From Rhipidocladum racemiflorum (lineage: Eukaryota > Streptophyta > Magnoliopsida > Poales > Poaceae): a stretch of DNA of 64,000 nucleotides. The notes under the pieces are model-generated. The model was not told the origin of the DNA, ran no database searches, and saw only the letters and a list, made by a program, of their open reading frames with translations. Numbering within the stretch: the first letter of the stretch is position 1; each line of letters begins with the position of its first letter. The DNA is taken from assembly GCA_036346355.1 (NCBI GenBank), contig CM070577.1, positions 81,552,509 to 81,616,508 of the forward strand, read 5' to 3'. The translations under genes and the position numbers were made by a program. Shown here piece by piece: positions 35,231 through 46,373 of this stretch.

Positions 35231-35990
35231 GTGAAGGAGTCTCACTATAGAACCTATGCTCACTCATCGAGAAAACCTCCACGGCACAGATGCAGGTCTT
35301 TGTGGCATAGGCGAAACTTGATCGCCATGTCCAAAGCTGTGTCCTCTATGGTAGTCGAAGAAGCGATGTCCTCATCGAGATCTGACTCCTCTGGATCTGG
35401 CTCAAGTGTAGCTCAAATCTTGGCTCTGAGTGCAGTCAGTACAAGGTCATCTCCAACTCGTCAATCCTTCGTAGAAGGTGTGCCACATACTCTTGAGCTT
35501 CCCGCCATCACATTTCTTCTCTGTCGTGATCTCCTTGCGGGCCTTCAGAGCTCCTTGCTTGTATTATCTAGTACATCCTCCTGGCGATTTACAAATCGTG
35601 CCAAGCGTGGTAACCGTGGCATCCTCATCCTGAATCGCCTTCGGGTCAAGAAGGTTATCGCTGCGCGGATGGTAGCGGAACACCGTACTCTCAATTCTCT
35701 GGCGTAGATACGGGTAATGTGCCGCATTGCTCGTCGTGATACTTCTTGGATACCCATCTGCATTGTAGATCTCTGGCGGTCGCAAAGGTGTATCGAGCGA
35801 TTGCCTGGGCCCTTTTTTCCTAGCGGTACCTCAATCCTCACGTCACAAGCCTTGATCAATCCCGCTTGTCCGATCACTTCCACTTGGTATTGGGGCTTCT
35901 CAAAATCTCAGAGAGTCTGCGGCATATGCCAAAGTTCTGGCGTGACCAACTCCCGAGATCAACGTGGTTGAACTCTTCCTCCATCATCAC
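35231..35990 (-). pseudogene. Unrecognised leader ORF remnant of the gypsy element
   Basis: Between the primer-binding site and gag, the minus strand shows broken protein-like frames. The pieces include KKGPGNRSIHLCDRQRS and PEIYNADGYPRSI. I do not recognise a domain. Similar leader ORFs occur upstream of gag in some grass chromoviruses, so this is probably element-encoded rather than a captured host gene, but that is inference. Confidence 0.35.
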
Positions 35991-36195
35991 AGGAGTGCTT
36001 TACGTAAGAACTCGGAATTTTTAAATTGTGACAAGGTAAGGGAAAATTTCAGCAAGAGACAAGAAAAGAGAGAAGGGGATAAGTCGAGATGTCATTTCTT
36101 ATCTTGACAATTTTTTTTTTTTTTTTTGCTTTTAGAAAATAGGTTTTATCCTCACTACGACCATTCTAGCTAGGGTTGAGCCTACAGTCAAGTAT

Positions 36196-36208
36196 GGCTC
36201 TGATACCA
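36196..36208 (-). other. Primer-binding site (initiator tRNA-Met)
   Basis: The minus strand reads TGGTATCAGAGCC, four bases inside the 5' LTR terminus. It matches the 3' end of plant initiator tRNA-Met and fixes the orientation of the gypsy element. Confidence 0.9.
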
Positions 36209-36212
36209 CCTC

Positions 36213-39200
36213 TGTCGGGACCCCGAATTTGCAAATCTGGACCCTCTGTGTATTCGGCACTAGTCCAGAACGCAGCTAGTGCACACAGTCTTAACATTGG
36301 TAAATATCACAATCATACCATTCGATATTATCAAAGTACTTTATTTAAATAACCAAAGTGGTTACTCGACCTTATGGCCAAGTTACAAATATATGCCTCG
36401 TAAGGCGAAACTTATTCAGAGAAAAATAATAGCAGCGGAAAATCAAATAGCTTCGTGGCGCCATCCAGTATACCACAGGCAACTGACTGGGCTCGCATCC
36501 CTAAGTAGACGGATCCTCTTGGAATTCCTCCTCCGAAGCTGGCGTAGTCTCCTCTTCAAGCGGTGTTGTGTTGAGGCAAGGGTGAGTACTTGGTACTCGG
36601 CAAGTCATGCACAGAATGCAAGCTAATATACTATATGCATGGCTTGGTACAAAGGAATAGCTCAAGGTATATTTGCGATGCTTGACTTTTGACAAGTAAT
36701 ATAAGTAGATTCAAAGCGTGAGAAATAAGTAAAGCGTAAATAACTTTTCAAGAAGTTTAATAAACATTTTTCCCCATCCTAAACCACAGTTCCATCATCT
36801 GCATTATTAAACCAACCCAACTTTTCAAACCAAAGTTATTTTTGAGAAAATCTAACCCTTGATTGTAATTCCAGCGATGTCCAATACCGCGGACACGGCT
36901 ATTCGAATAGATTCTAAACTCTGCAGAGGTTATGCACTTTACCCACAAGATACAGTCAAACACCACAAAGGCGAGTTCAGTAACAAAGTCTTTGAAACCT
37001 CTAACAATACAAGTGGTCCTCCCAGGTTATTGCGCACTAACCCTTCCCTTCGCTAAGGCGAAGTCTAGGCCAATCAACCGTTAGATGGGTACTGGCCTCG
37101 GCCGACGCTCCCCGTACAACTTACACAAAGGGTGTAGTTGACCTCCACGAGGTCCCAGTGTCGTTATTAGCAACTTAGTCAACTAGGTCCGTCCCATTAC
37201 AGACATGTGGTTGCACGTTAGACCCAGTTCAAAGGCTTGCAAGGTTAAGTCCTTAGGGTGACCAGGGCAAGACTACCCGAAGAACCAAATCAACATCCCC
37301 AATGCCACAACTGGCCCACCTGATTACTCTTGCCACATGCCCTGGCCGAAGCTGTTTATCAAACCCCAGTTGATTACCATGCACCACGTGCCATCAACAT
37401 CACATGATACTTTTCCAAAACAGGTTCAATATATCATTAAGTCAATATTAACATTTGATTGTCCAAAATCATGTCATGAGCACGTAGCAGGTCTAAGCAG
37501 TATACTACAACGGTCTAAACCCATGTTGGCAATTTAATAATGTCCAACTAGTAAACCACAACTAGGGTGACAAGGGTCATGGCACATACTTAAATAATCA
37601 AGGTGTCATACAGCAATTTGGTATTTATCTTATCTCCCATATTTAAGAAAAGTATTTTCTAATTGAACTAGCATGCAATAATTTGAACCAAAATAGATTT
37701 CAAAATGGGATCAACATGATCAAAGCATAACTTGCCTTCAAAGAGTACTTGTTCTTGGTCTTGAGTTGGATCCTCGAGTCAACACTTCTCCTTGAATCCT
37801 TAGGCACTTCAACGTCTACTCGTAAAGCGTGCAAATAGCAATACACAAATAAACAATAGGCAAAAACATCCCAAAACTCCAAATAAAATCCATAAACAGA
37901 GAGAACATAATTTTACGGATTTTTAGGAACTGGAATCGTACAAACCGGAGTTAAAATGCAAAAGTTATGATTTATTAAAGTTTAAATAATCAATTAAATA
38001 ATATTACAGAGAAAAACTTTAGTCCAAAAATTAAATAAAATTCATATTTGAGTAGATCTGAATTTTATACAAATTTAGAAATTTGAATCACTCAAATCGG
38101 AGTTGAAGCATAAAAGTTATAAGTGTTTGAAATTTGGAACAAAATCAAATCATTATTCGAATTAATAAATCATTTTCTTTTCGGAAATTAATTATTGCGT
38201 CAGCCTAGACACGTGGCAGCCTCGATTGGGCGGTGGCGTCGGCCGATCCATGGCTCACGCGATCGACGGGTGGGGCCTCTGAGATAGCGTCATTCGGCGT
38301 TAGCACCTTCTTTGGGCGGTGGCGACAAGCGGGCCCCACCGTGACGTCGGCGATAGACGTCATGGTGCGGTTCCGTCCCGACGCCGACGGGCCCGCCGTG
38401 TCGGCGTCTCACGCGGGTGCGTGACCACGGCGGTCCAAGCTTCCCGACAGCGTGGCACAATCTCGGCCGTTGATTCGAAAATCAACGGCCCGGTTGATCG
38501 GGTAGCGACGCGTTACGGGGTGAACGTGGCCAATCTGACCGTTGGATCTAGATCCAACGGTGAGATTAGATCCGAGGATCTAAACGTGATCTCACCGTGA
38601 CGGTCGAGATCTTGATCGGACGGTATCCGAAGTTCGCGAGGGTGATAGCGCGCGCGGCGTTGGCTTGACCGGAGACGAAGACGACGACCTCCCGGCGGGC
38701 GTTCCGTGCAACTCCGGCGTGAAGGCCGGCACTCCCAGCGCGGCGCGACACGGCGATCTCGATTCTGGGCTTGGTGGCGTCGGAGAAGCAGCGGGCGGCG
38801 GAGATCAACGAAAACCGCGGCGGAAGACTTCCTCTACTCGGCGAGCAATTGCGGACGACGGCAGCGGCTCGAGCGAGGTGAGAAGGGGCTCGGAGTGCGT
38901 CTGGTTGTGCGCTTCCCGATGGCGGTGGCGGCGTATTTAAAGGGGGCCTCGGCTTCCGTGTAGAGCGCGGAAACCGAGGTTGACACGGTGACGGCGGCGG
39001 AGAACTCCGGCTCGGATCCGGTGGAGACGACGAAATCGCGGCCGTCCACGTGGCACGATCAACGGCCACGATCGCACGGGCGCGATCGGATCCGGGCCGG
39101 ATACGGCTCGAACCGGTACGGGCGGATCTCAGCCGTTGGATCTTGATCCAACGGTTGGGATTGATTAGGGTTGGGAGCTGGTTTGGTCGAGTCAACTGGC

Positions 39201-39566
39201 TCGGGTCGGACTCGAGTCCGACTCTGGTTCGACTTCGATCGGATGAACGATACTCGACCGAGTTGAATTTCCAGCGATTTAATATTTAAAATAATTCCCA
39301 GTAATTCATTTAATTCATTAAAAATAGCAAATGACTCAGAAAAATTCCAGAAAAATTCTGGAAAATATTTTGGATTATTTTGGACTCAAATAAAATATTT
39401 CCAACAAAATTTTATTTGCAAAATTAAATTCTTTAATTATTTCAAAATGGAATAAATTCAAATAAATTCCATATAAATCCAAATAAATTCCAGCAAATTC
39501 CAAAAATTCACCAAAGTGCCAAATCACACATGAATTCAATAAAAGCAAAAATTTTGGGGTGTTACA
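36213..39566 (-). repeat. 5' LTR of the gypsy element
   Basis: Right-hand LTR, near-identical in AT-rich parts to 28080-31431. In its GC-rich part (about 38,190-39,250) it differs by many 1-2 nt indels and swaps in CG contexts. Termini tgtcggga and gtgttaca match the other LTR. Confidence 0.88.
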
Positions 39567-40588
39567 AGTGTTACAAGCGAGGGAGTGTTTCTCGTGTTCG
39601 TCCGACCGGTCTTTTGTTCGATCGATCGGGGGGCCTCCCTTTTTCTGTCTGCTGCCTCGTCCCCTCGCCTCGGGGCCCTGCCTTTCCTTATATAGGCGGA
39701 AACTGCAGGTTACATGGGATTTTGGAATGGAAAAAAGAAGTGGTACTATACGTCTTGGAGTCTGGTCTTCTGTCTTGTCGCCTTGGAGTCTGGTCTTCTG
39801 TCTTGTCGCTTGCCAGGCCTCCGCTTCCTCACGAGCTGGGTCGGTAGACTCGCCCGAGTGGGTCGGTAGCTGACCCAGTCGGAGAGGTGACGCATTGCTT
39901 CGTTCACCTGTCTAGCGCTTGCGTCACTACGTTTGACTTCTGGTGCTGCCTCGGGAGGGAGCGTCATACTCTGCTATGTGCCAGGATGATGGGGACTGGT
40001 GTTTGACTTTTTGGTGGGTCTTCTGACATCCTCGGGAAGGGGCCGCCTACTCTGGTACGGACGTTAGGAGACGTCATGTCAGTTGGGCAGTCGGCCAAAC
40101 GCCAGTGAGGGACTCGGTGTCCCGACTGCTGGAGAAGGCGACCTTGGCTGGGTCGGAGTCACGGACGTCCTGACCAAGCGGGGTCGGGTCACGCCGAGTG
40201 CCCCGACCCAGGGGGTCGGAGCCAGCCGGGTGTTCTGACCCGAGGAGTCGGAGCGTGCCAGGCCTGGCCCAGGTCGAGGCCAGGTCCCTTTCGGGGCCCA
40301 CGGGCCCTTCGTCAGAGCTGGGCTTTTAAGAGGCAGCCCACTCGTTGTTCAGGGCTGCTGGGGGAACCCATGGTATGTGGACTCGTCACCTGTTATTTGT
40401 TATTTGGTATGATCTGAAACTGTTAGTTGAACCTGTTATGTATGTGTTGATCTGACCTGAATGATGTGATATGTTATGCATGTGTTGCTCTAATTGTTCA
40501 GAGAGCTGATTTTCTGAAGGCCTAAACTGTTCATATTATGCTTCTATAGAAAATTCAATCACTAATCTTTATATTGAATTGTTTGTAG

Positions 40589-42152
40589 ATGAGCTCTTCT
40601 TCAAGTGATCATGAGGACGAAGCACTTGAGGTTGCACGGATCCAAATGCAGAAGATGCAAGAATATGGTGCAATAACTTGCTTTTTTGGTATGTACTATG
40701 ATGATACATTCATGACCAAATCCAAGTTTAGGGAACCCGAGATGTCCAGGTATGACTGAGTTATGAGAACCCTTAACAATCCCACATCTTGCTTCAACAT
40801 GTTTAGAATGAGTAGGGAACTATTTTATAGGCTACATGATTTGCTAGTGTCGTCATATGGCTTGAAGTCAACAAAGAAGAAGTCGTCTGTAGAGGCTTTA
40901 GCCATGTTTTTATGGATCATTGGTGCCCCACAATCCATTAGGCAAGCTGAAAATCATTTTGAGAGGTCAACCGAGATGATTAATCGAAAATTTGAGAAAT
41001 TGTTGCATAGTGTCTATAGGCTCTTAGCAGATATTATCAAAAACAAATCCAAAATTTAGAACGGTGCATCCAAGGCTACAAGGTTCTCGTTTTGCACCAC
41101 ATTTTGATAACTGCATAGGAGCAATAGGCGGGACTCATGTACCAGTTGTAGTGCCAGCATCAAAGGTCCTTCAACATGTTGGTCGTCATGGATATTCCAC
41201 TCAAAATGTTTTGGCTATATGTGATTTCGATATGAGATTCACCTTTGTTTGTGGCGGGATTGCTAGGATTGGTACATGACATGAGAGTGTTTAATGATGC
41301 TATACGCAAATATGATGATAAGTTCCCACATCCTCCTCCAGGTAAACTAACATGTTGCCATCTTATTTCACTTATTACGTAGTCAAATTTCTATTGTTCC
41401 TTTTTTAATATCTATTGTACATTTTTGTTAGAAAAAATTTATCTTGTCGACTCGGGTTACCCTAACCGAGCGGGTTATCTTGCACCGTATAAGGGGACGA
41501 AGTATCATTTATCAGAGTTTCGACAAGACCCAAGACCAAGTGGCAAAAAGGAGGTATTCAATTATTTGCATTCATCTCTTCACAACGTTATCGAGCGTTC
41601 ATTTGGTGTTTTGAAAATGAAGTGGAGGATTTTGTTGGACTTACCATCTTATCCAATGGTAAAGCAAAGCAAAATAATACTTGCATGCAGGGGCGGAAGT
41701 GAATGTATTTACCCGTGTCACATGACACCGGGTCAAAAAAATTAGTGTATGTTAGTCTATATATAAAAAAAATTATTGTATGTTAGTCTTTATATATATA
41801 TAGTATATGTGAACCCTCTTGATCTAAATCTTGTGACACCGGGAGGCAAATAACAAGCAAATGGTAAAAATAATAAATTGTTATCACATATATGATGAAA
41901 TGGTGAACCCCGATGATTTTTTCTCTAGTTCCGCCCCTGCTTGCATGCATGGCCTTGCATAATTTCATTCGAGAAAGTGCAATAGCGGATGCGGACTTTG
42001 ACCAGTGTGACTTTGATGAAAGCTACATGCCATTCCCGGTAGCCTCATCATCTCAACGAAGTGGAGCTAATAATCATCTAGGTGACGAAGACCATGACAT
42101 GAACGTCTTCCGTGACAACCTTGCTAATGCTTTGTTTGCTATGCGAGAGTGA
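40589..42152 (+). pseudogene. PIF/Harbinger transposase (DDE), inactivated
   Basis: The ATG at 40589 opens a frame homologous to PIF/HARBI1-type transposases. It has a helix-turn-helix-like N-terminus (SRELFYRLHDLL, EALAMFLWIIG), then GAIGGTHVPV, LVDSGYPNRAGYLAPYKG and IERSFGVLKMKWRIL, ending near 42152. Lesions: an in-frame TGA at about 40757 where Trp is usual, a frameshift near 41045, another near 41265, an intron from about 41342 to 41431, and a hAT MITE at 41688-41939 inside the LACMALHNFI block. The first catalytic Asp (usual GAIDGTH) is Gly. The second Asp and the Glu are retained. It is the partner of ORF1 at 22704. Confidence 0.88.
41688..41939. mobile_element. 252-bp hAT MITE inside the PIF transposase
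   Basis: Terminal inverted repeats caggggcggaa and ttccgcccctg, flanked by a perfect 8-bp TSD cttgcatg (41680-41687 and 41940-41947). AT-rich interior, no coding capacity. It interrupts the Leu-Ala-Cys-Met codons of the transposase. Confidence 0.92.
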
Positions 42153-42898
42153 TTGTGAGAGGCTATTTGTATGGACAAAACTTTAATTTTGTATGTACCT
42201 TAAACCTTTAGTTTTTCATTCATGGACTTGTAAGGACCTATAATCATTTTTCCATTTGTGAGATGATGCAAGTTGGTGCATCAATTCTACGTCGTAGGAT
42301 GATGGTATCGTAGAATCAATTCTCTGATCGCAGCATTGCCGCCGAATCGCAGTACGAAAAAAAAACATCAGTGTTGAACTAGGGTCATTCCTTTTGGCAT
42401 CAAGTCTAGCACATCCATTCTCCCTGATTGATCTTCGTGCCTCCATGCCTTTGGAAGCAACCTTTTAGTAATCGCAGTGATAATCTCCAGGAAGAACCGG
42501 ACTGGTCTTTTGGATCTTCAAAGCAAAACACGCATTTGAGAAGCAAGAAACAAGATTCAGTTCTTGAAACAGGGCTTGTAAGGAAGCATAGGAATTCTGG
42601 ACAATTGATCAACCTAAACATCTATTGACCATATATTAGCTGGTGGATCCAGATTCTAGTAGAAACGGAAACGGTTTCAGATTCTTAGTAGAAACATTTT
42701 AGGTAGAATCAAAATCACTTTCTGCAAACCGTTTGGTACGGTTCTAGATTCTAGTAGAAACAGGGTTGAGGATGATTCAGCCACGACGTGGAAAAAGAAG
42801 AAACGTTCCGAGAAGAATCGTTCCGAGTTAACCCGTTTGGCTGAGTTTCTCCCAGATTCTAGTAGAAACACCTCGGTTCCAAACTGCCAAACGAGACC
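42153..42898. other. 3' subterminal region and probable right end of the PIF element
   Basis: No gene. From 42,650 the sequence repeats agattctagtagaaac and cgtttgg motifs and ends ccaaactgccaaacgagacc, followed by taa, a plausible PIF TSD. As a TIR this reads ggtctcgtttggcag from outside in. A matching left TIR could not be identified with confidence; gggcctgtttggtag at 10536 is the best candidate (11 of 15 bases). Confidence 0.5.
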
Positions 42899-42928
42899 TA
42901 ACATTAGTTAGAAACTATTAGTCAACTA

Positions 42929-43163
42929 CTCCCTCTGTCCCACAAAGAGTGCATTTCTAGTGTTCAAATTTTGTCCCACAAAGAGTGCATTTCTAGTCCG
43001 TAGGGCCCAGCTGTAAGTGTATGCATGCTCATTTAAGTGCTTGTGGAAACCGAAGCACCAACATGCTTGTGTATGGAGTAATGAGGGTCACATTGGTCAT
43101 TTACCTTGCACACTAATCTGTCTTAAAAATCCTAGAAATGCACTCTTTGTGGGACAGAGGGAG
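42929..43163. mobile_element. Stowaway MITE (Tc1/mariner)
   Basis: 235 bp with TIRs ctccctctgtcccacaaag and its inverse ctttgtgggacagagggag, flanked by the dinucleotide TA on each side (42927-42928 and 43164-43165). It lies immediately upstream of the NDUFAF6-like gene's first exon and may border its promoter. Confidence 0.93.
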
Positions 43164-43199
43164 TAACTATTAACTGCTAATGGATTCAGACAGGACCCG

Positions 43200-43702
43200 A
43201 GTACCAAAGCACTCAGCCACACCCACGGTGAGCCAGTCACGCTCCACCTTGCGTCCTTGCCCGCCGCCGCAATTAGGGATCCCTACTCCCTAGCCGCAAT
43301 TGGCATTCGGCAATCCCCCGATCCAGTGATCCACTCGCCTCCTCACTCCCGTCCGGCCGTCCCGCGCCCCTCCCCTCTCGCCTCCCTCTGGGTCAAGCAG
43401 CCGGCTCCGAGTCCCTGTCCCTGTCCCGCCGGCCGCCGCGCCCCTATCCCTCGCCTCCCTCCGGGTCAAGCAGCCGGCTCCGAGTCCCTGTCCCGCGGGC
43501 CGTCCCGCGTCCCTGTCCCGCCGGCCGCCGCGCCCCTGTCCCTCGCCTCCCTCCGGGTCAAGCAACCGGCTCCGAGTCCCTGTCCCGCCGGCCACCGCAG
43601 CTCCCCTCGTGGCCCCCACCCCTGTCGCCGCCCCAAAGCACGCCCTCCGGCCTCCGCTCCCCTCCCGAACAGCACGGCAGCAGCCCTCCTCCGAGCCCGA
43701 AG
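43200..43702 (+). other. 5' untranslated exon of the NDUFAF6-like gene
   Basis: GC- and C-rich leader ending gagcccgaag before a GT donor (gtaacg) at 43703. The acceptor is tgcag at 45428-45432. No ATG occurs in the exon in the frame of the protein, and I found none at all, so translation should start in exon 2. The exon contains three copies of a tcgcctccctccgggtcaag unit starting at 43378, 43451 and 43543. The transcription start is not determined. Confidence 0.55.
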
Positions 43703-45432
43703 GTAACGGCGCATCCGACATCTCCCCCTTTGAGACAGCATAGACCTGGTTGATTTTGTAGAGATGTGGACAGAGTTTTTGTAGATAAAGTCTGGGAAAT
43801 GAATTTTTTTAGAAGATTTGGGGGATAGTTGATGCTTTGTGCTTAGTGATGGTGGAGGAGGCTATTTCCTTTTGCTGAAATCTTGTGTAGATGGTTGTAT
43901 CTAGCTTGTAATGTTTTATGAATTCTTAGGTATTGGATTCTAGCCGTATATACTAGTGGGCTAGTGCATGCTCCATTGCTCCCTGAAATAATGTGTTACA
44001 TGTGACAACTTCTGAATCTATCTTTAATGTGAAGCTAACTGCAAGGAAAACACAAGATACAGTGGTTGCATGGATTTGTTGTGGTTTTGATACTGTTTAG
44101 GTATCTTAATAACAATCTAAAAAACAAGGGATGGGACGGCAGTGTTGTACCTTATAATCAACTTGATGTATTCATAGATTTAGTTGCTGTCTGAAGTGTT
44201 TTTAACTGCACTTCTGATTTTTCCTCCAAAGTGTATAGATTTTTGGTAAAGATATCAGTTTTATGGTACTTAGAATCCTTAATGCTATTGTGTGTTGCTG
44301 TCGCTCCTAGCATGCTCTGTTTCTTCGCATCTGAGTATCATTGATCACCTGTAGCCAATGTATGTGGAATGGATTTCCCCCCATGAGCATGGAATGAAAT
44401 TTGGGGATATTGAGGAAATACTCACTTTTATTGGAGTATTGGACGTAGAGTAGAGTGAAGCTTCTTGGAAATTTGCTATAGAAATGAGCTGGTTCTGGCT
44501 TTTTCCGGTTTAACCGGCTATCTGGTCCTGTTTTTTAAACTATGCTTAGGATCTTGACAAAGTTCCATGTAAGAAAATGAAGTGATCTCAATAGGATATA
44601 TTGCATTCCCTATTTCAGTTTGTTGTTTGCCTACCCATGGGTACCCATTGGGTATCGGATACCCATCGGGTTCGGGCGTGGGCACAGATCTATGCCTGTG
44701 AAACTTAATGGGTTGGGGTTCGAGTCTGAGGCGGTGGTACCCAGAGATACCCACCCGATTGACATCCCTACCCCACCTAGGTCACGAGTCATTAGCTAGC
44801 CAATTTCTGCTATGCTACTGCATATATTACTAGTTATTACCACCAACTCTAAGTTGTTGTCGATGGATTTCTAATGTCGATCTGTCTAGTATTCTAGCAG
44901 CTGGGTTGTTTCCCCTCCCTGTTGTCTCTATTTCTCTAGTGCATGGGTAATTAATTAGTTCTCATATCAATTGCTCAATTCCCGTGGTTATCTCTAATTT
45001 GGCTGCGATTTGCTGCTAGTATCCCAAATGTCAGCCATCATTTACTGGGTCCGCTGCTGAAATTTCAGGCGCCTAGTGTTGTTACCATAGTTACCGGATG
45101 TCCGGATTCGTCGAATCTGAACCAATTTAGGGCAGGTGGTTCGTGTTTGTAGTTGAAATTGGAAGGAAAATGGTGAACCGTGAACTCGAATCCCTTATCG
45201 TGACTAGGATGAACTGCGGTTCTAGTAACTATGGCTGTTAGCTGCTGCCCTATCCACAACAATCTCGATGAATTTCCGTTACTTCCCAAAGGTAGGGAAG
45301 AACAGCTTGTGTAAGCTGAACAAACAGGTTACCTGCTGATTCCCTTTCCCAGTAACTAGGCACATCCTGTTCTTTCTATCAATCTTGTTATTATATATGT
45401 AAATAAATTTATGCATTTCCTCTTCACTGCAG
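43703..45432 (+). other. Intron 1 of the NDUFAF6-like gene
   Basis: 1,730-bp intron. It contains a MITE-like fragment at about 44630-44770 (gggtacccattgggtatcgg motif) and an inverted pair ccatagttac / gtaactatgg at about 45087-45235 that may bound a small MITE. No coding sequence is seen. Confidence 0.55.
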
Positions 45433-45464
45433 GACCTTATTCGCGCCTGAAAGAAATAGAATTC

Positions 45465-46373
45465 ATGAGTGGTACCCCTGCAGCAAGCGGTAGCGTACGA
45501 ACGGCCCTCTCATTCTGTGTTCAGCAAGTCTGCAGCTATGATTACCACAACTATCTCTGCCTGCTCCACCTACCTCCAGCCATGCGCAAGGCTGCATTCA
45601 CCTTCCGTGCCTTCAATGTTGAGACTGCAAAGGCCATGGATGTTGTGTCGGACCCTAAGAAAGGCCTCATGCGCCTCCTCTGGTGGAGGGATGTGATTGA
45701 TAAGATCTTTGCAAACAAGCTGGTTGAGCACCCTGTTGCCCGGGCTCTCTCTGCGGTCATTTCTGAGCAGAAGATTAGCAAGCATTGGCTCAAGAGGTCT
45801 GTGGAGGCAAGGATAAACGACGCAAACCGGGATGAGTACTCCATTCCAGAGACAACTGCCGAGTTGGAGAAGTATGCAGAAGACACCCAATCTACCATCC
45901 TTTACATGACCTTGCAGGCTGGTGGGATACAATCCACTGTTGCTGATCACGCTGCCTCACACATTGGCAAAGCTAGTGGGCTGCTGCTGCTGCTCAAGTC
46001 ATTGCCTCACCATGTAAACAAACAAGGAACAATACCGTATATCCCTGCGAGTGTGGCTGAGGAGTGCGGTCTGCTTACAAAGGAGGGTGGCCGGTCAGAG
46101 GTCAGGATGAGCGATGAGCTCCCAGATGCAGTTTTCAAGGTTGCGTCTGTTGCCGACGCTCACCTGCAGAAGGCGCGGGAGTTGGCCTCATCTGTGCCAG
46201 CGGAGGCAGTCCCCGTGCTCCTCCCAGCCGTGCCAGCCCAGGTGCTTCTGGACTCCTTGCGGAGGCACCAATTCGATGTATTTGACTCACAGTTGTCTAG
46301 GGGAGTCCATGGGATATCTCCTTTGTGGTATCAGCTAAAGCTCAACTGGCACGCGTGGCGAAGCAAGTACTAA
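45465..46373 (+). CDS. NDUFAF6: Complex I assembly factor 6 homologue (squalene/phytoene synthase fold)
   Basis: A single coding exon of 302 codons with ATG at 45465. Upstream in-frame codons in the exon have no ATG, and the ATG at 45411 lies in the intron before the tgcag acceptor. The protein has the SQS/PSY fold blocks of the NDUFAF6 family: YDYHNYLCLLHLPPAMRKA near the start, FRAFNVETAKAMD, LLWWRDVIDKIF, YAEDTQSTILYMTLQAGG and the C-terminal WYQLKLNWHAWRSKY. Known for the family: needed early in mitochondrial respiratory complex I assembly, not a terpenoid enzyme. Catalytic Asp-rich motifs of true squalene synthases are only partly present. No clear targeting peptide precedes the conserved region, which is odd for a mitochondrial protein. 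The coding frame is intact and should be functional. Confidence 0.9.
   Translation: MSGTPAASGSVRTALSFCVQQVCSYDYHNYLCLLHLPPAMRKAAFTFRAFNVETAKAMDVVSDPKKGLMRLLWWRDVIDKIFANKLVEHPVARALSAVISEQKISKHWLKRSVEARINDANRDEYSIPETTAELEKYAEDTQSTILYMTLQAGGIQSTVADHAASHIGKASGLLLLLKSLPHHVNKQGTIPYIPASVAEECGLLTKEGGRSEVRMSDELPDAVFKVASVADAHLQKARELASSVPAEAVPVLLPAVPAQVLLDSLRRHQFDVFDSQLSRGVHGISPLWYQLKLNWHAWRSKY

Larger units (their letters stand above)
28080..39566 (-). mobile_element. Gypsy retrotransposon, chromovirus (Tekay/Del-like), with both LTRs
   Basis: LTRs at 28080-31431 and 36213-39566 (3,352 and 3,354 bp). On the minus strand they start tgtaacaccccaaaa and end ggtcccgaca. The primer-binding site TGGTATCAGAGCC (initiator tRNA-Met) is at 36208-36196. 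A purine-rich tract lies beside the other LTR at 31432-31442. The flanks ggtgt (28075-28079) and agtgt (39567-39571) look like a TSD with one change. Internal order on the minus strand is unknown leader ORF, gag, protease, reverse transcriptase, integrase and chromodomain remnant. All are broken by stops and frameshifts. Confidence 0.88.
27902..40388 (-). mobile_element. Solo gypsy-type LTR (~1 kb) split by a later gypsy insertion
   Basis: The two parts, 27902-28079 and about 39572-40388, make one LTR. Its outer ends are tgtcggtgtttcg and gtggactcgtca, flanked by a perfect TSD cctgt (27897-27901 and 40389-40393). Orientation minus is inferred from ...gcacgaaacaccgaca as the likely 3' terminus. 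The right part contains a 28-bp tandem duplication (39754-39809). It sits between PIF ORF1 and the transposase. Confidence 0.8.

Noticed and set aside
43257..43721. 149-codon plus and 143-codon minus ORFs in the NDUFAF6-like leader exon
   Set aside because: Low-complexity Pro/Arg/Ala translations of C-rich tandem repeats. The plus ORF lacks an ATG and does not splice into the protein frame.
45411..45464. Upstream ATG extending the NDUFAF6-like protein by 18 codons
   Set aside because: The ATG at 45411 is before a clear tgcag acceptor at 45428-45432 and is therefore intronic. The ATG at 45465 is used instead.
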